A stretch of DNA of 64,000 nucleotides from an uncultured Vampirovibrio sp. (lineage in GTDB: Bacteria; Cyanobacteriota; Vampirovibrionia; Gastranaerophilales; Gastranaerophilaceae), in assembly GCA_910579975.1 (NCBI GenBank), contig CAJTWU010000004.1, positions 1-64,000 of the forward strand, written 5' to 3'. Made by a program: the position numbers and the translations under genes. Below are positions 16,396 to 23,876 of the stretch, piece by piece. How positions within the stretch are numbered: position 1 is the first letter of the stretch; the number at the start of each line of letters is the position of its first letter. Under the pieces are notes generated by a model. The model worked only from the letters and a program-made list of their open reading frames with translations. It searched no databases and was not told where the DNA came from.

Positions 16396-17203
16396 AACTT
16401 ATCTTGTTACAGGTGCAACATCAGGAATTGGTAAAGCACTGGTTGAAAAACTTGCAGAAGACAATGTTATTTTTGCTGGTTACCGCTCTGAAGAAAAGGG
16501 AAAAGAATTGGCTGAAATAAGCTCAAATATTTACCCCTTTTATGTGGATTATGCTAAACCTGAAACAGTTGCTAGAGCAGCTGAATATATTTTGTCTAAA
16601 TGCAGTAAGATTGATACTATGGTTAATATTGCGGGCTGTGTTGTAGCCGGGCCTGTTGAGAAGATTTCTGTTGATGAGATTAGACGCCAGTTTGATGTGA
16701 ATGTTTTCGGGCATTTGGAGATGGCTCAGAGACTTATTGATATTCTTGAAGACGGTAAGATAATCAATGTAAGCTCAATGGCAAGCTTCGGGGTCTTTCC
16801 TTTTATTTCTCCTTATTGTGCTTCAAAAAGATGTTTGGATATGTTTTTTAACTCGCTTCTTGTTGAGAATAAACGTAATATTAAAGTTGTTTCTATTAAA
16901 CCGGGGGTAATTGCGACACCTCTGTGGGGAAAATCGGTTAAAGAAAACTCAAAATATCTTGATAACTGCGGCGGATACGAAAAAGAAATGGATTTTGTAA
17001 TTAATAATGCCCGCAAGAACGAAGAAAAAGGACTTAGTGCGGCGCGGGTTGTAGATGTAATTTTGAAAGCTGATAGAGCAAAAAATCCTAAACTATCATA
17101 CACAATAGGAAAAGATGCGTTTAGTGCAAGTTTAATTGCTAAATTGCCGCAAGGTGTGGTTAATGGGCTTGTTAAATTTGGTTTAAAAGCAAGAATGCGT
17201 TAG
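16388..17203 (+). CDS. Short-chain dehydrogenase/reductase (SDR)
   Basis: 271 residues, the usual classical SDR length. Cofactor motif TGATSGIG (about 8-15), NIAG (near 82), catalytic Ser in NVSSMASFG and catalytic YCASK (Tyr near 145, Lys near 149), then KPGVIATPLWG. The residue after the second strand (AGYRSEEKGKEL) includes Arg, as seen in NADP-preferring enzymes. The substrate is unknown. It overlaps the 93-residue gene upstream and faces a convergent HTH gene. Confidence 0.88.
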   Translation: MSKTYLVTGATSGIGKALVEKLAEDNVIFAGYRSEEKGKELAEISSNIYPFYVDYAKPETVARAAEYILSKCSKIDTMVNIAGCVVAGPVEKISVDEIRRQFDVNVFGHLEMAQRLIDILEDGKIINVSSMASFGVFPFISPYCASKRCLDMFFNSLLVENKRNIKVVSIKPGVIATPLWGKSVKENSKYLDNCGGYEKEMDFVINNARKNEEKGLSAARVVDVILKADRAKNPKLSYTIGKDAFSASLIAKLPQGVVNGLVKFGLKARMR

Positions 17204-17204
17204 T

Positions 17205-17405
17205 TTATTCAATAGTAATTTTAAAGTCTAATATTTTAGCAATAATTTCGACTTCATCATATTTCAATGAACTTCTTGAAATTTTATTAGATACACTCTG
17301 ACGTGTATATTTTCGACCAGTAAAATCTGACATTTTTTCTGCTAACTTTTTTACTGTCATTGCTCTTTTTAATAACATTATTTTTACAGTTTCTTTTGCA
17401 GACAT
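17205..17405 (-). CDS. Small helix-turn-helix (XRE-like) regulator
   Basis: 66 residues that are only an HTH domain: ETVKIMLLKRAMTVKKLAEKMSDFTGRKYTRQSVSNKISRSSLKYDEVEIIAKILDF. The layout (VKKLAE, then QSVSNKI, then ..IAKIL) is the lambda-repressor-like fold with a longer second turn. GAGAGA precedes the ATG. The divergent gene at 17537 has a palindrome in front of it, which could be the operator. Confidence 0.7.
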   Translation of the reverse strand: MSAKETVKIMLLKRAMTVKKLAEKMSDFTGRKYTRQSVSNKISRSSLKYDEVEIIAKILDFKITIE

Positions 17406-17445
17406 GTTTCATCTCTCTTTCTTACGCTATATTATTGTAGCAATT

Positions 17446-17503
17446 TTGACAAATATGTGGCAATGATATAAACTTGTAGTACATATCGGTGTCATGCGAC
17501 ACC
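17446..17503 (+). promoter_or_regulatory. Promoter and palindromic operator candidate before the 109-residue gene
   Basis: TTGACA (17446-17451), 15-nt spacer, TATAAA (17467-17472), and downstream a perfect palindrome GGTGTC-ATGC-GACACC (17488-17503). A palindrome just after the start point, next to a divergent HTH gene, is a common repression layout. Confidence 0.45.
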
Positions 17504-17536
17504 TATGCGAGATAAAATATTAAGAAAGAATTTCCT

Positions 17537-17866
17537 ATGAACGAAAATATTAAATTAGAAGCTCAAATCTACATTAAGAACAACTGCAATTGTTACAAAA
17601 ATTATTTTTATTTAAAAAACACTAATATTGTAGTTAATCGTGTGATAAAAATTCTTGAGAAAAAATTATTGAATATTAATACTTTTTGTTATTACATAAG
17701 CAATACTTTGGGAGAAATGAACCGTGACTGGTCGTATTACTGTAGTTTATCTAAACCTGAAAGAAGGCAATTAGATTTTTATCAAAATTCATTTATAAAA
17801 ATTTATATGCATATAGATTTTATTTTTAATGAAATAGATGAAATAAAAAAACGTACCAAGTTATAA
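17537..17866 (+). CDS. Unknown 109-residue protein
   Basis: Rich in Asn, Lys, Tyr and Cys (MNENIKLEAQIYIKNNCNCY...), helical, no signal peptide or membrane segment, no known motif. Base composition is more AT-rich than its neighbours. Divergent from the small HTH gene and possibly controlled by it; AAGAAAG precedes the ATG. It could be a recently acquired or phage-derived pair. Confidence 0.5.
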   Translation: MNENIKLEAQIYIKNNCNCYKNYFYLKNTNIVVNRVIKILEKKLLNINTFCYYISNTLGEMNRDWSYYCSLSKPERRQLDFYQNSFIKIYMHIDFIFNEIDEIKKRTKL

Positions 17867-17870
17867 TCTA

Positions 17871-19340
17871 TTAGCTGTATACAAACGGCGGGCCGTTTTT
17901 GATTTCAAACAAAATATTATCAGCCATTATTTTCAGCTCTTCTTTTGATTTGCCGTTTTCTTTCTGTATAAAGAATTCTTCGCAGAGTGGCTCAATTGCA
18001 GACTCTTTTTTTGCCTTAAAGTTACGCAGCTCTGTTGAAACAAGACGTTTTTGCAAATCCAGTTCTGTTTGGGCGTTATATTTTTTTACCTGAACATCTT
18101 TTATTGCTTCCGTTAGAGTTTTCCCTCCGTAAGCAAGTGCTGAAATTCCTGAAATCCCGAAAAACAAATTCTTAAATTGCGGATTTTTAGGGTTCATAAG
18201 CCAATCGTAAAAGAAAGACAAATAGTCATTAACGTGAGAAAAATATGTGATTTTATTTCTTCCTGAGCCTCCGATGGCACTGTTTACCTTTTCGGTTGCC
18301 TGATTCATTGAAGATTTTAGATGTTTTATAAATTCTTCTTTTTCACTTTCAGAAAGGTTCATTTTGCCTATATATTCTTCTATTTCTTTAGGAGTTGCAT
18401 AAATCGATTCAAGCATATTTTCGATTACGTGTTTATAAGCCTCTTTCCCGCTCAAGGTTTCTCCGTTATGTCCTTGAATATTATTTATTCCTTTTCCTTC
18501 GTTAAATTCTTTTATAACATTTTCTAATCCTGTACGAGTATTTTTTAGCCCGTTTTTTATAAATTCTTCACTTTTTCTAATGTTGCGTAGTGAAAAATAT
18601 CCGAGAGCCAAAATTCCAGCAAGTGTTGCTACACCTATTGCCCAAAATTTTGTTTCAGAATTTTCTTCTTTTTTATTTTTTCCCTGAAATGTCGGTGCGA
18701 AAGCTTGCGCCTTAGTTGATAACATACTTCTGATTATTTGGATTTTTCCTGAAAAAGATTGGGTTTCGACTTCAATTAAATTTTCTTGCAAGTTTTTTTG
18801 AATATCAGCTTCGCGTTTTTTTATCCAAACATCTTTATATCCGTCAATAAAGTTTTTCCCGATAAATGCCATTGAACCGAGAGTTATAACTCCGATTGCA
18901 GCGAGGATGGTGCGACGGTTTGGTGATTGTATCATACTGAAAATACTCTGGTGAACTTCATCATTAATGCAATGATTTCTGGTAATTCCCGGTAGCAGAT
19001 ACTCTTTAGTTGAGTCATGTTTTTTTTTGGAAAAACTTTTTATCATAGCGGTAAACCCGCTGATTAAACCCATGGTGCCTAAGGAAGCTCCTGCAAGAAT
19101 TAACATCCCGTTGTCTTTTTTCTTCTCTTTGTCAAAGACTTTTTCAGGTAGATTAATTTTTGTGTTTGAAATAACAAGTGTGTCTAATGTCTCATCAAGA
19201 GAAAGAAGAGGATCCTTTACAAACGCGTTAACAATTTTTCCTTCTTTTACGTTGGAAAAATTCTTTTGCTGGGTATTTGTCATGTTTTTTGACATGCGGT
19301 TTGATTCAGCGTCGTTGTTTATTTTTGTGATTGTTGTCAT
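17871..19340 (-). CDS. Multi-spanning membrane protein of unknown function (riboswitch operon, second gene)
   Basis: 489 residues. At least four hydrophobic segments: GMLILAGASLGTMGLISGFTA (about 78-98), TILAAIGVITLGSMAFIGKNF (about 142-162), FWAIGVATLAGILALGYFSL (about 233-252) and NLFFGISGISALAYGG (about 395-410). Between them lie long charged helical stretches. The first two and the last hydrophobic segments share a Gly-rich pattern followed by K(T/N)FIDGYKDV or KTLTEAIKDVQVKK, suggesting an internal repeat (membrane segment plus amphipathic helix). It starts inside the end of the upstream gene (35-nt overlap), so both are translated from the mRNA that begins with the cobalamin-type riboswitch. 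No family recognised. Confidence 0.75.
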   Translation of the reverse strand: MTTITKINNDAESNRMSKNMTNTQQKNFSNVKEGKIVNAFVKDPLLSLDETLDTLVISNTKINLPEKVFDKEKKKDNGMLILAGASLGTMGLISGFTAMIKSFSKKKHDSTKEYLLPGITRNHCINDEVHQSIFSMIQSPNRRTILAAIGVITLGSMAFIGKNFIDGYKDVWIKKREADIQKNLQENLIEVETQSFSGKIQIIRSMLSTKAQAFAPTFQGKNKKEENSETKFWAIGVATLAGILALGYFSLRNIRKSEEFIKNGLKNTRTGLENVIKEFNEGKGINNIQGHNGETLSGKEAYKHVIENMLESIYATPKEIEEYIGKMNLSESEKEEFIKHLKSSMNQATEKVNSAIGGSGRNKITYFSHVNDYLSFFYDWLMNPKNPQFKNLFFGISGISALAYGGKTLTEAIKDVQVKKYNAQTELDLQKRLVSTELRNFKAKKESAIEPLCEEFFIQKENGKSKEELKIMADNILFEIKNGPPFVYS

Positions 19341-19968
19341 CTTTTTTCTTTCTCAAGATTTTGTGAAGTATTGTTTTAAGATTAAAGAGTTTTTTATCTT
19401 CATCAACTTTTGTTTCGTCGTCTTTGTTGTTGTTTTTCTTAAAAATTTTGAATAGTAGTTCAAACTTGTTTTTTAGATTATCTACGATTTCTGATAATTT
19501 CTTTTCAACAAATGCTTTGGCTTCACCGTAGATGGCGCTTAGCTTATCAGATATTTCAAACTTTATATTGTTGATAAATTTTGGAATACTTTTTATAAAA
19601 TTCAAAGTAGGAACGACGATATTTTGTGCAATAAATACAACGGGTTTCATTATCGGAGTTTGCGCATTTTGCTGAATAAACTGCTGCAAAATTGCCGATA
19701 ATTTTTGCATTGTTGTTTCAAAGATTTTAGCATTTTCAATTTGGTGCTGTATGTTTTGCTCGTGGTGTTTTTGTGCAAGCGCGCGAGCCTTTAACATATT
19801 TCCTATCATAGCACACTCATGATAAGTCATCTCACCAATTTTACGATTGCGGTCTGATTGTTTCATTGAGCCGGCTCCGGAGGAGCAAATCGGACAAGCA
19901 GCCGGAGGAAGTCCGTGAGGACAAAGCCCTGCATTAACTTTATTAACCTGTTGAACCGCGTTTGACAA
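19306..19968 (-). CDS. Unknown protein with a CPHG...CPIC motif (riboswitch operon, first gene)
   Basis: About 220 residues from a TTG at 19968, chosen because GAGAAAGG lies 8 nt upstream; a GTG at 20001 is also in frame but falls inside the riboswitch region. Near the N-terminus is LCPHGLPPAACPICSSG, a compact Cys/His cluster that could bind a metal ion. The middle is helical and rich in His, Gln and Met (ALAQKHHEQNIQHQIENAKIFETTMQKLSAILQQF). The C-terminal tail is very basic and disordered (KKNNNKDDETKVDEDKK...RKKKDDNNHKNKQRR). No signal peptide or clear membrane helix. The function is unknown; the leader suggests a link to cobalamin. Confidence 0.65.
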   Translation of the reverse strand: MSNAVQQVNKVNAGLCPHGLPPAACPICSSGAGSMKQSDRNRKIGEMTYHECAMIGNMLKARALAQKHHEQNIQHQIENAKIFETTMQKLSAILQQFIQQNAQTPIMKPVVFIAQNIVVPTLNFIKSIPKFINNIKFEISDKLSAIYGEAKAFVEKKLSEIVDNLKNKFELLFKIFKKNNNKDDETKVDEDKKLFNLKTILHKILRKKKDDNNHKNKQRR

Positions 19969-19984
19969 TAAAAAAACCTTTCTC

Positions 19985-20113
19985 GTTGATGACCGCAACA
20001 CAGAAAAGCCTCTCCACGGCTTTGACTCGAAGCGGTGGTGTTTAAGAGCATTTCGACTTTGACGACTGCGGCACAGTTAGGGAATTTCACCCCGATTTCC
20101 TCTATTCAGTTGT
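19985..20113 (-). promoter_or_regulatory. Cobalamin-type riboswitch (candidate)
   Basis: On the minus strand the leader contains GGAAATCGGGGTGAAATTCC (the conserved GGUGAAA-UUCC arm), then ACTG-TGCCG-CAGT (a P5-like hairpin), GTCGAAATGC, a CCAC...GTGG stem, and a last hairpin GTTG-CGGTCAT-CAAC directly before the GAGAAAGG ribosome binding site. The loop CGGU can pair with GCCG of the P5-like loop, which is the kissing-loop arrangement of cobalamin riboswitches that hide the ribosome binding site. The order resembles class II (hydroxocobalamin-type) examples as I remember them. A good promoter lies immediately upstream. Confidence 0.7.
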
Positions 20114-20119
20114 AGTTTA

Positions 20120-20148
20120 ATTGTAGGATAATCAAGCTTTTGAGTCAA
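20120..20148 (-). promoter_or_regulatory. Promoter of the riboswitch operon
   Basis: Minus-strand TTGACT (20148-20143), spacer of exactly 17 nt, TACAAT (20125-20120). The start point would be near 20113, at the beginning of the structured leader. Confidence 0.75.
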
Positions 20149-20216
20149 ATTTTCTTGCGCTAAGTAAGAAATAATGCTACAATTAACTTAATATAAGTAC
20201 ATACTATAAGCGGGTG

Positions 20217-20255
20217 GACACCTCACCCCGACCCTCTCATCAAGGAGAGGGAGTG
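20217..20255 (-). repeat. Dispersed palindromic repeat, copy 3 (minus orientation)
   Basis: Read on the minus strand: CCCTCTCCTTGATGAGAGGG followed by TCGGGGTGAGGTGTCC, nearly the same as copy 1. It lies between the riboswitch promoter and the helicase gene, which are divergent. Confidence 0.85.
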
Positions 20256-20271
20256 GAAAAAGGGAGAGATT

Positions 20272-23200
20272 ATGTTACAAGAAGCAACAAGAGCGATAAA
20301 TTCTGCATTTAATAACAGTTTCATAAAGAAACTGAGCCAATACCTCCATGATTGCGTGAGGGAGGAGGTTAAGAGCTCTACATTCAGAAATTTAAAAGCC
20401 GATAGAGATAATAAATGGATTTTCTTAAATGAAGAAGATACTTTGTTTACTCAAGGGCTGGAATACCTTAGATTAGAAGGCTCTGATGCTAAGTTAACCG
20501 AACTTATGATACAATCTGAAACAAGTCAAAAAGATAAGTATCTTATTTACGGTTATTTATTTCTTGTAGGTAAAAATAAAACAGGAAAGAAGAATGAGTT
20601 TTTGACTCCTTTGTTGTATACTCCTTGCCGTCTCGAACGCAATGGAGTAAATATAAATTGTATGTTAACAGATGAGTTTCTTTCTCTTAATACCGGTGCT
20701 TTGACTGCTTTGATGAAAAAAAGTGATGATGAGGATGAAACCGAGCAGCTTCTTGAAGGTTTGTTGGATGTTGTGCCGACTATTCCTATTACCAAAGAGA
20801 AAATGGATATCTTTCTGACTACTTTAAAATCTATTGTTCCTGATATTGATGTATCTTTAAATCATGATATGGATGTTAAAGAAGATAATATCTCAAAAGA
20901 TTTTTACTCGGAGAAAATTGATGCTGAAAATATTGATGAAATCGTTGAAGAAGAAACAACTAAAAAGGCAGCAGTTTCGTTTGATAAAATTCATTTAACA
21001 AACCAGTGTGCAATTATTCTTACAAAACGTCCGTCAGCTACAGCCGGTGTCTTACATGAACTTACACAGATTTCTGAAAAGCCAAGCGGGGTATATAGAG
21101 AAACAGTTTTAAACTTAATAAATGAGGAATATACACAGGCAAAACCGACTGATAGCCAGCAAAAATCATTGGCGGATTTCTTCCCTGTTACTCCGTTATC
21201 GTTGTCTGATGCACAGTTAAATGTTGTAAAGAATGTTGAGAATGCTAAGCTTGTGTCGGTTTTTGGACCTCCGGGAACCGGTAAATCACAGACAATTGTA
21301 AACCTGGTTGCACATCTTATTGCTAACGGTAAAACCGTTCTTGTGGCTTCACGTATGGACAAAGCTGTTGATGTTGTGGCAGAAAGACTTAATGATTTAG
21401 GTGCACCGTTTTTGGCACTACGTGCAGGGCGATTGAACTACCAGCGCGAATTATCTATGCAGTTACAGGATTTACTTTCGAATAAGGTTGACCTTGATGA
21501 CGGATTAGAAAGTTCTATTCTTTGTGATGTTTCTGATATGGAAAAACTTCTTAAATCAATGAATGAGATGGAGAAGAAGGCTGAAAATATTTTAGCAATG
21601 GAAAAGGAATGGACTGATTTAGGCAACGAAATCAAACTTCAGGCTCAAATGCATCAGCATCCTCAATTTATTAAACATGATTTGAAAACCGATGAAGTGC
21701 AAGCTGTTGAAGATATTTTGACAACTTTATCAGAAAACCTCGAAAAATCAGGTTTTTTTGCAGCTTTTAAAAACAGTGCCTCAATAGGTAAATTGAAAAA
21801 AATACTTAATATAAATAATTTTGATGTTAATAACGAAAATTTGATGATTTTGAAAAACGAGTTAGAATTTGCAAAACTTATTTGCTCTGCTCGTATGATT
21901 GAGACCAAAATCCAAAATACAGGAAATGTGCACGTAATATCAGAGCAGCTTAGAACAATGCGCAAAAAACAACGCAAACTGGCGGTTGATATTCTTAAAA
22001 CTAAGCGCAGAGCCGCATTAAAAGGTTTAATGCAAGATCCTGTTAAACGTCAAAGATTGTTTGTTCACTCTAAATCTTTGGTTGAGAGAAAGAAAAATCT
22101 TCAAAGCAGACTTCTTGAAACAGAAGATTTTAAACCTTTGTTAGAAGCGTTCCCTTGCTGGTGTGTTACAACTTATGCGGTTTCAGGTTCTTTGCCGTTA
22201 AAACCGGGGTTGTTTGATGTTGTTATTATTGATGAAGCTTCTCAATGCGATATTGCAAGTTGTTTCCCTGTTTTATACAGAGCAAAAAAAGCGGTTGTTG
22301 TAGGGGATGACAAGCAGTTGCCTCATTTGTCTTTCTTAGAAAAAGCAAAAGAGCAGTCTTTTATGTCGCAGCATGGTATTACGGACAGATATCAGCTTAT
22401 GTGGCGTTTTAGAACTAATTCAATGTTCGATTTGGCGAACTATTATTCAATGCACCCTGTGTTGTTGGATGAGCATTTTAGAAGCTTGCCTCCGATTATT
22501 AATTATTCAAATAAAGAGTTTTACGGTAACAGAATTAAGGTTATGAAACGCAACGATAATTCTTCAAAAGTTCTTGAGTCGGTGGTTGTGCTTGATGGTA
22601 AAGTTGATTTTGATGCAACAAGAAATCTTCCTGAAATTGAAGCGCTTGTAAAACGCTTGCACGAAATTGTTGTGGAAGATGAACGTAAAAATCCTGAAAA
22701 TCCTGTATCAATCGGGATTATTTCACCGTTTAGAGCGCAGGTTGAGCAGTTAAAGATTTCTGTTGCTAAAGTTTTATCAGAACACATGATGGAAAAACAC
22801 CAGATTGAAATCGGTACAGCGCATACGTTCCAAGGAGATGAAAGGGATATTATGCTTATTTCATGGGCTTATGCTAATAACAGCTTCCCGCAGAGTTTGA
22901 TATTCTTGCAAAAACCGAATTTGTTTAATGTTGCGATTACTCGTGCCAGATATAAAACAATTAATTTTATTTCAAAAGATCCTCGTGAGTTACCAGAAGG
23001 TATTTTGAGAAGTTATTTCGGGTTTATTCAGGAGTATGAAGATAGATTTTCATTGATTAATTCTGATGAGTTTGATGAAAATATTTACAAAAACATGTTT
23101 GAAAAAGAAGTAGCTCAAGCTTTTCGTGATTTAGGTCACAAAGTGCTTTGCGGTGTTGATATTGCAGGACTTAGCGCGGATTTAGTCATTGATGATAAGT

Positions 23201-23370
23201 TTGTAGTTGAATGTGACGGGGTTGAAGACAAAACACCTTCAAAAGTTTCAAATATGAAAAAGCAGATTATTATTGAGCGCTCAGGATTAAAAGTTTCGCG
23301 CATAACAAAACGTGAATGGAGCTATTCACCGAAAGCGTGTATTGATAGGGTGATAAATAGTAATTTATAA
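20272..23370 (+). CDS. UPF1-like superfamily 1 helicase with C-terminal PD-(D/E)XK-like domain
   Basis: 1032 residues. Walker A FGPPGTGKSQT near 331-338, motif Ia (TVLVASRMDKAVD), Walker B VVIIDEASQCD near 656, motif III (VVVGDDKQLPHLSF), motif IV/V region EIGTAHTFQGDERDIMLIS near 850 and motif VI NVAITRARYK. A charged coiled coil separates the two RecA lobes (about 415-625). The last 80 residues (FRDLGHKVLCGVDIAGLSADLVIDDKFVVECDG) carry the D-x(n)-ExD pattern of a PD-(D/E)XK or Vsr-like nuclease. Helicase-nuclease fusions of this kind occur in bacterial defence and in DNA or RNA repair; no partner genes are beside it. Start at ATG 20272 with GGGAGAGA upstream. Confidence 0.85.
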   Translation: MLQEATRAINSAFNNSFIKKLSQYLHDCVREEVKSSTFRNLKADRDNKWIFLNEEDTLFTQGLEYLRLEGSDAKLTELMIQSETSQKDKYLIYGYLFLVGKNKTGKKNEFLTPLLYTPCRLERNGVNINCMLTDEFLSLNTGALTALMKKSDDEDETEQLLEGLLDVVPTIPITKEKMDIFLTTLKSIVPDIDVSLNHDMDVKEDNISKDFYSEKIDAENIDEIVEEETTKKAAVSFDKIHLTNQCAIILTKRPSATAGVLHELTQISEKPSGVYRETVLNLINEEYTQAKPTDSQQKSLADFFPVTPLSLSDAQLNVVKNVENAKLVSVFGPPGTGKSQTIVNLVAHLIANGKTVLVASRMDKAVDVVAERLNDLGAPFLALRAGRLNYQRELSMQLQDLLSNKVDLDDGLESSILCDVSDMEKLLKSMNEMEKKAENILAMEKEWTDLGNEIKLQAQMHQHPQFIKHDLKTDEVQAVEDILTTLSENLEKSGFFAAFKNSASIGKLKKILNINNFDVNNENLMILKNELEFAKLICSARMIETKIQNTGNVHVISEQLRTMRKKQRKLAVDILKTKRRAALKGLMQDPVKRQRLFVHSKSLVERKKNLQSRLLETEDFKPLLEAFPCWCVTTYAVSGSLPLKPGLFDVVIIDEASQCDIASCFPVLYRAKKAVVVGDDKQLPHLSFLEKAKEQSFMSQHGITDRYQLMWRFRTNSMFDLANYYSMHPVLLDEHFRSLPPIINYSNKEFYGNRIKVMKRNDNSSKVLESVVVLDGKVDFDATRNLPEIEALVKRLHEIVVEDERKNPENPVSIGIISPFRAQVEQLKISVAKVLSEHMMEKHQIEIGTAHTFQGDERDIMLISWAYANNSFPQSLIFLQKPNLFNVAITRARYKTINFISKDPRELPEGILRSYFGFIQEYEDRFSLINSDEFDENIYKNMFEKEVAQAFRDLGHKVLCGVDIAGLSADLVIDDKFVVECDGVEDKTPSKVSNMKKQIIIERSGLKVSRITKREWSYSPKACIDRVINSNL

Positions 23371-23399
23371 TTAAAGGTCGGATATTATCCGACCTTTAA
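23371..23399. terminator. Inverted repeat / terminator between convergent genes
   Basis: TTAAAGGTCGGATA pairs with TATCCGACCTTTAA around a short loop, right after the helicase stop codon. It also covers the last codons of the opposite-strand gene. Only short T runs follow, so efficiency is uncertain. Confidence 0.55.
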
Positions 23400-23609
23400 T
23401 ATTTGCTTCATTAGTTTCGTTGAAAAATCCTCCAAAAGTTCAATGATTGTATTTTGTTTTTTGGAAATTATCTCTATAGATGAGCTTACACTTTCTATGT
23501 TTTTTGAAGAATTGCTTTTGCAATATGATTTTGTTACATTAATCAAGTTGCAATTTTCTTTTGCTTCAAATATAGCTTCATCTAAAATATCAATTATTTC
23601 TCCATCCAT
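23385..23609 (-). CDS. Small unknown protein
   Basis: 74 residues from the ATG at 23609 (AGGAGG 5 nt upstream, so the longer in-frame start is rejected). Sequence MDGEIIDILDEAIFEAKENCNL...SSSIEIISKKQNTIIELLEDFSTKLMKQIL: acidic first half, helical second half. No family recognised. Divergent from a ribbon-helix-helix gene with TTGTAA/TTACAA sites between them. Confidence 0.6.
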   Translation of the reverse strand: MDGEIIDILDEAIFEAKENCNLINVTKSYCKSNSSKNIESVSSSIEIISKKQNTIIELLEDFSTKLMKQILKVG

Positions 23610-23638
23610 GCGAACCTCCTTTTTTGATTGCAATAAAA

Positions 23639-23655
23639 TTGTAATATAGTTACAA
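23639..23655. promoter_or_regulatory. Palindromic operator candidate
   Basis: TTGTAA-TATAG-TTACAA dyad in the 117-bp gap between the 74-residue gene and the RHH gene. TTGTAA recurs at 23695-23700, and a direct repeat CAATTGCAATTG lies at 23669-23680. Such repeated half-sites suit an RHH autorepressor. Confidence 0.4.
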
Positions 23656-23726
23656 CTAAATTGTCAATCAATTGCAATTGTTATGTGTAATAAATTGTAA
23701 TAAAATGATAAAAAGGTTGGTGAATA

Positions 23727-23876
23727 ATGGTAACAAAAAACAAAAAAAGATTTGTATTATTAATAGAAGAAGATGTCTTTGAAAAATTTAAAAAATTGGC
23801 AGAAGAACAAAACCGCACAGCAGGTAATCTGGGTGCTACATTAGTCAAAGACTATGTAAAAGAAAACTACAAGTAA
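23727..23876 (+). CDS. Ribbon-helix-helix (Arc/CopG-type) DNA-binding protein
   Basis: 49 residues: MVTKNKKRFVLLIEEDVFEK then FKKLAEEQNRTAGNLGATLVKDYVKENYK. The alternating strand (KRFVLLIEEDVFEKF) and two helices with a turn (AEEQNRTAGNLGATLV) are the MetJ/Arc/CopG fold. AAGG lies about 9 nt before the ATG. It overlaps the convergent HD gene by 10 nt. It could be an antitoxin or a single-gene repressor, but the divergent 74-residue protein does not look like a known toxin. Confidence 0.7.
   Translation: MVTKNKKRFVLLIEEDVFEKFKKLAEEQNRTAGNLGATLVKDYVKENYK

Noticed and set aside
20001..20001. GTG start of the CPHG protein at 20001
   Set aside because: It would place 11 codons over the last riboswitch hairpin; the TTG at 19968 has GAGAAAGG at proper spacing.
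19863..20090. A 75-residue minus-strand ORF over the riboswitch
   Set aside because: It lies entirely over the conserved structured leader and the start of the next gene in another frame; the RNA signal explains the sequence better.
23385..23876. Classical toxin-antitoxin operon
   Set aside because: The genes are divergent, not in one operon, and the 74-residue protein has no toxin motif.
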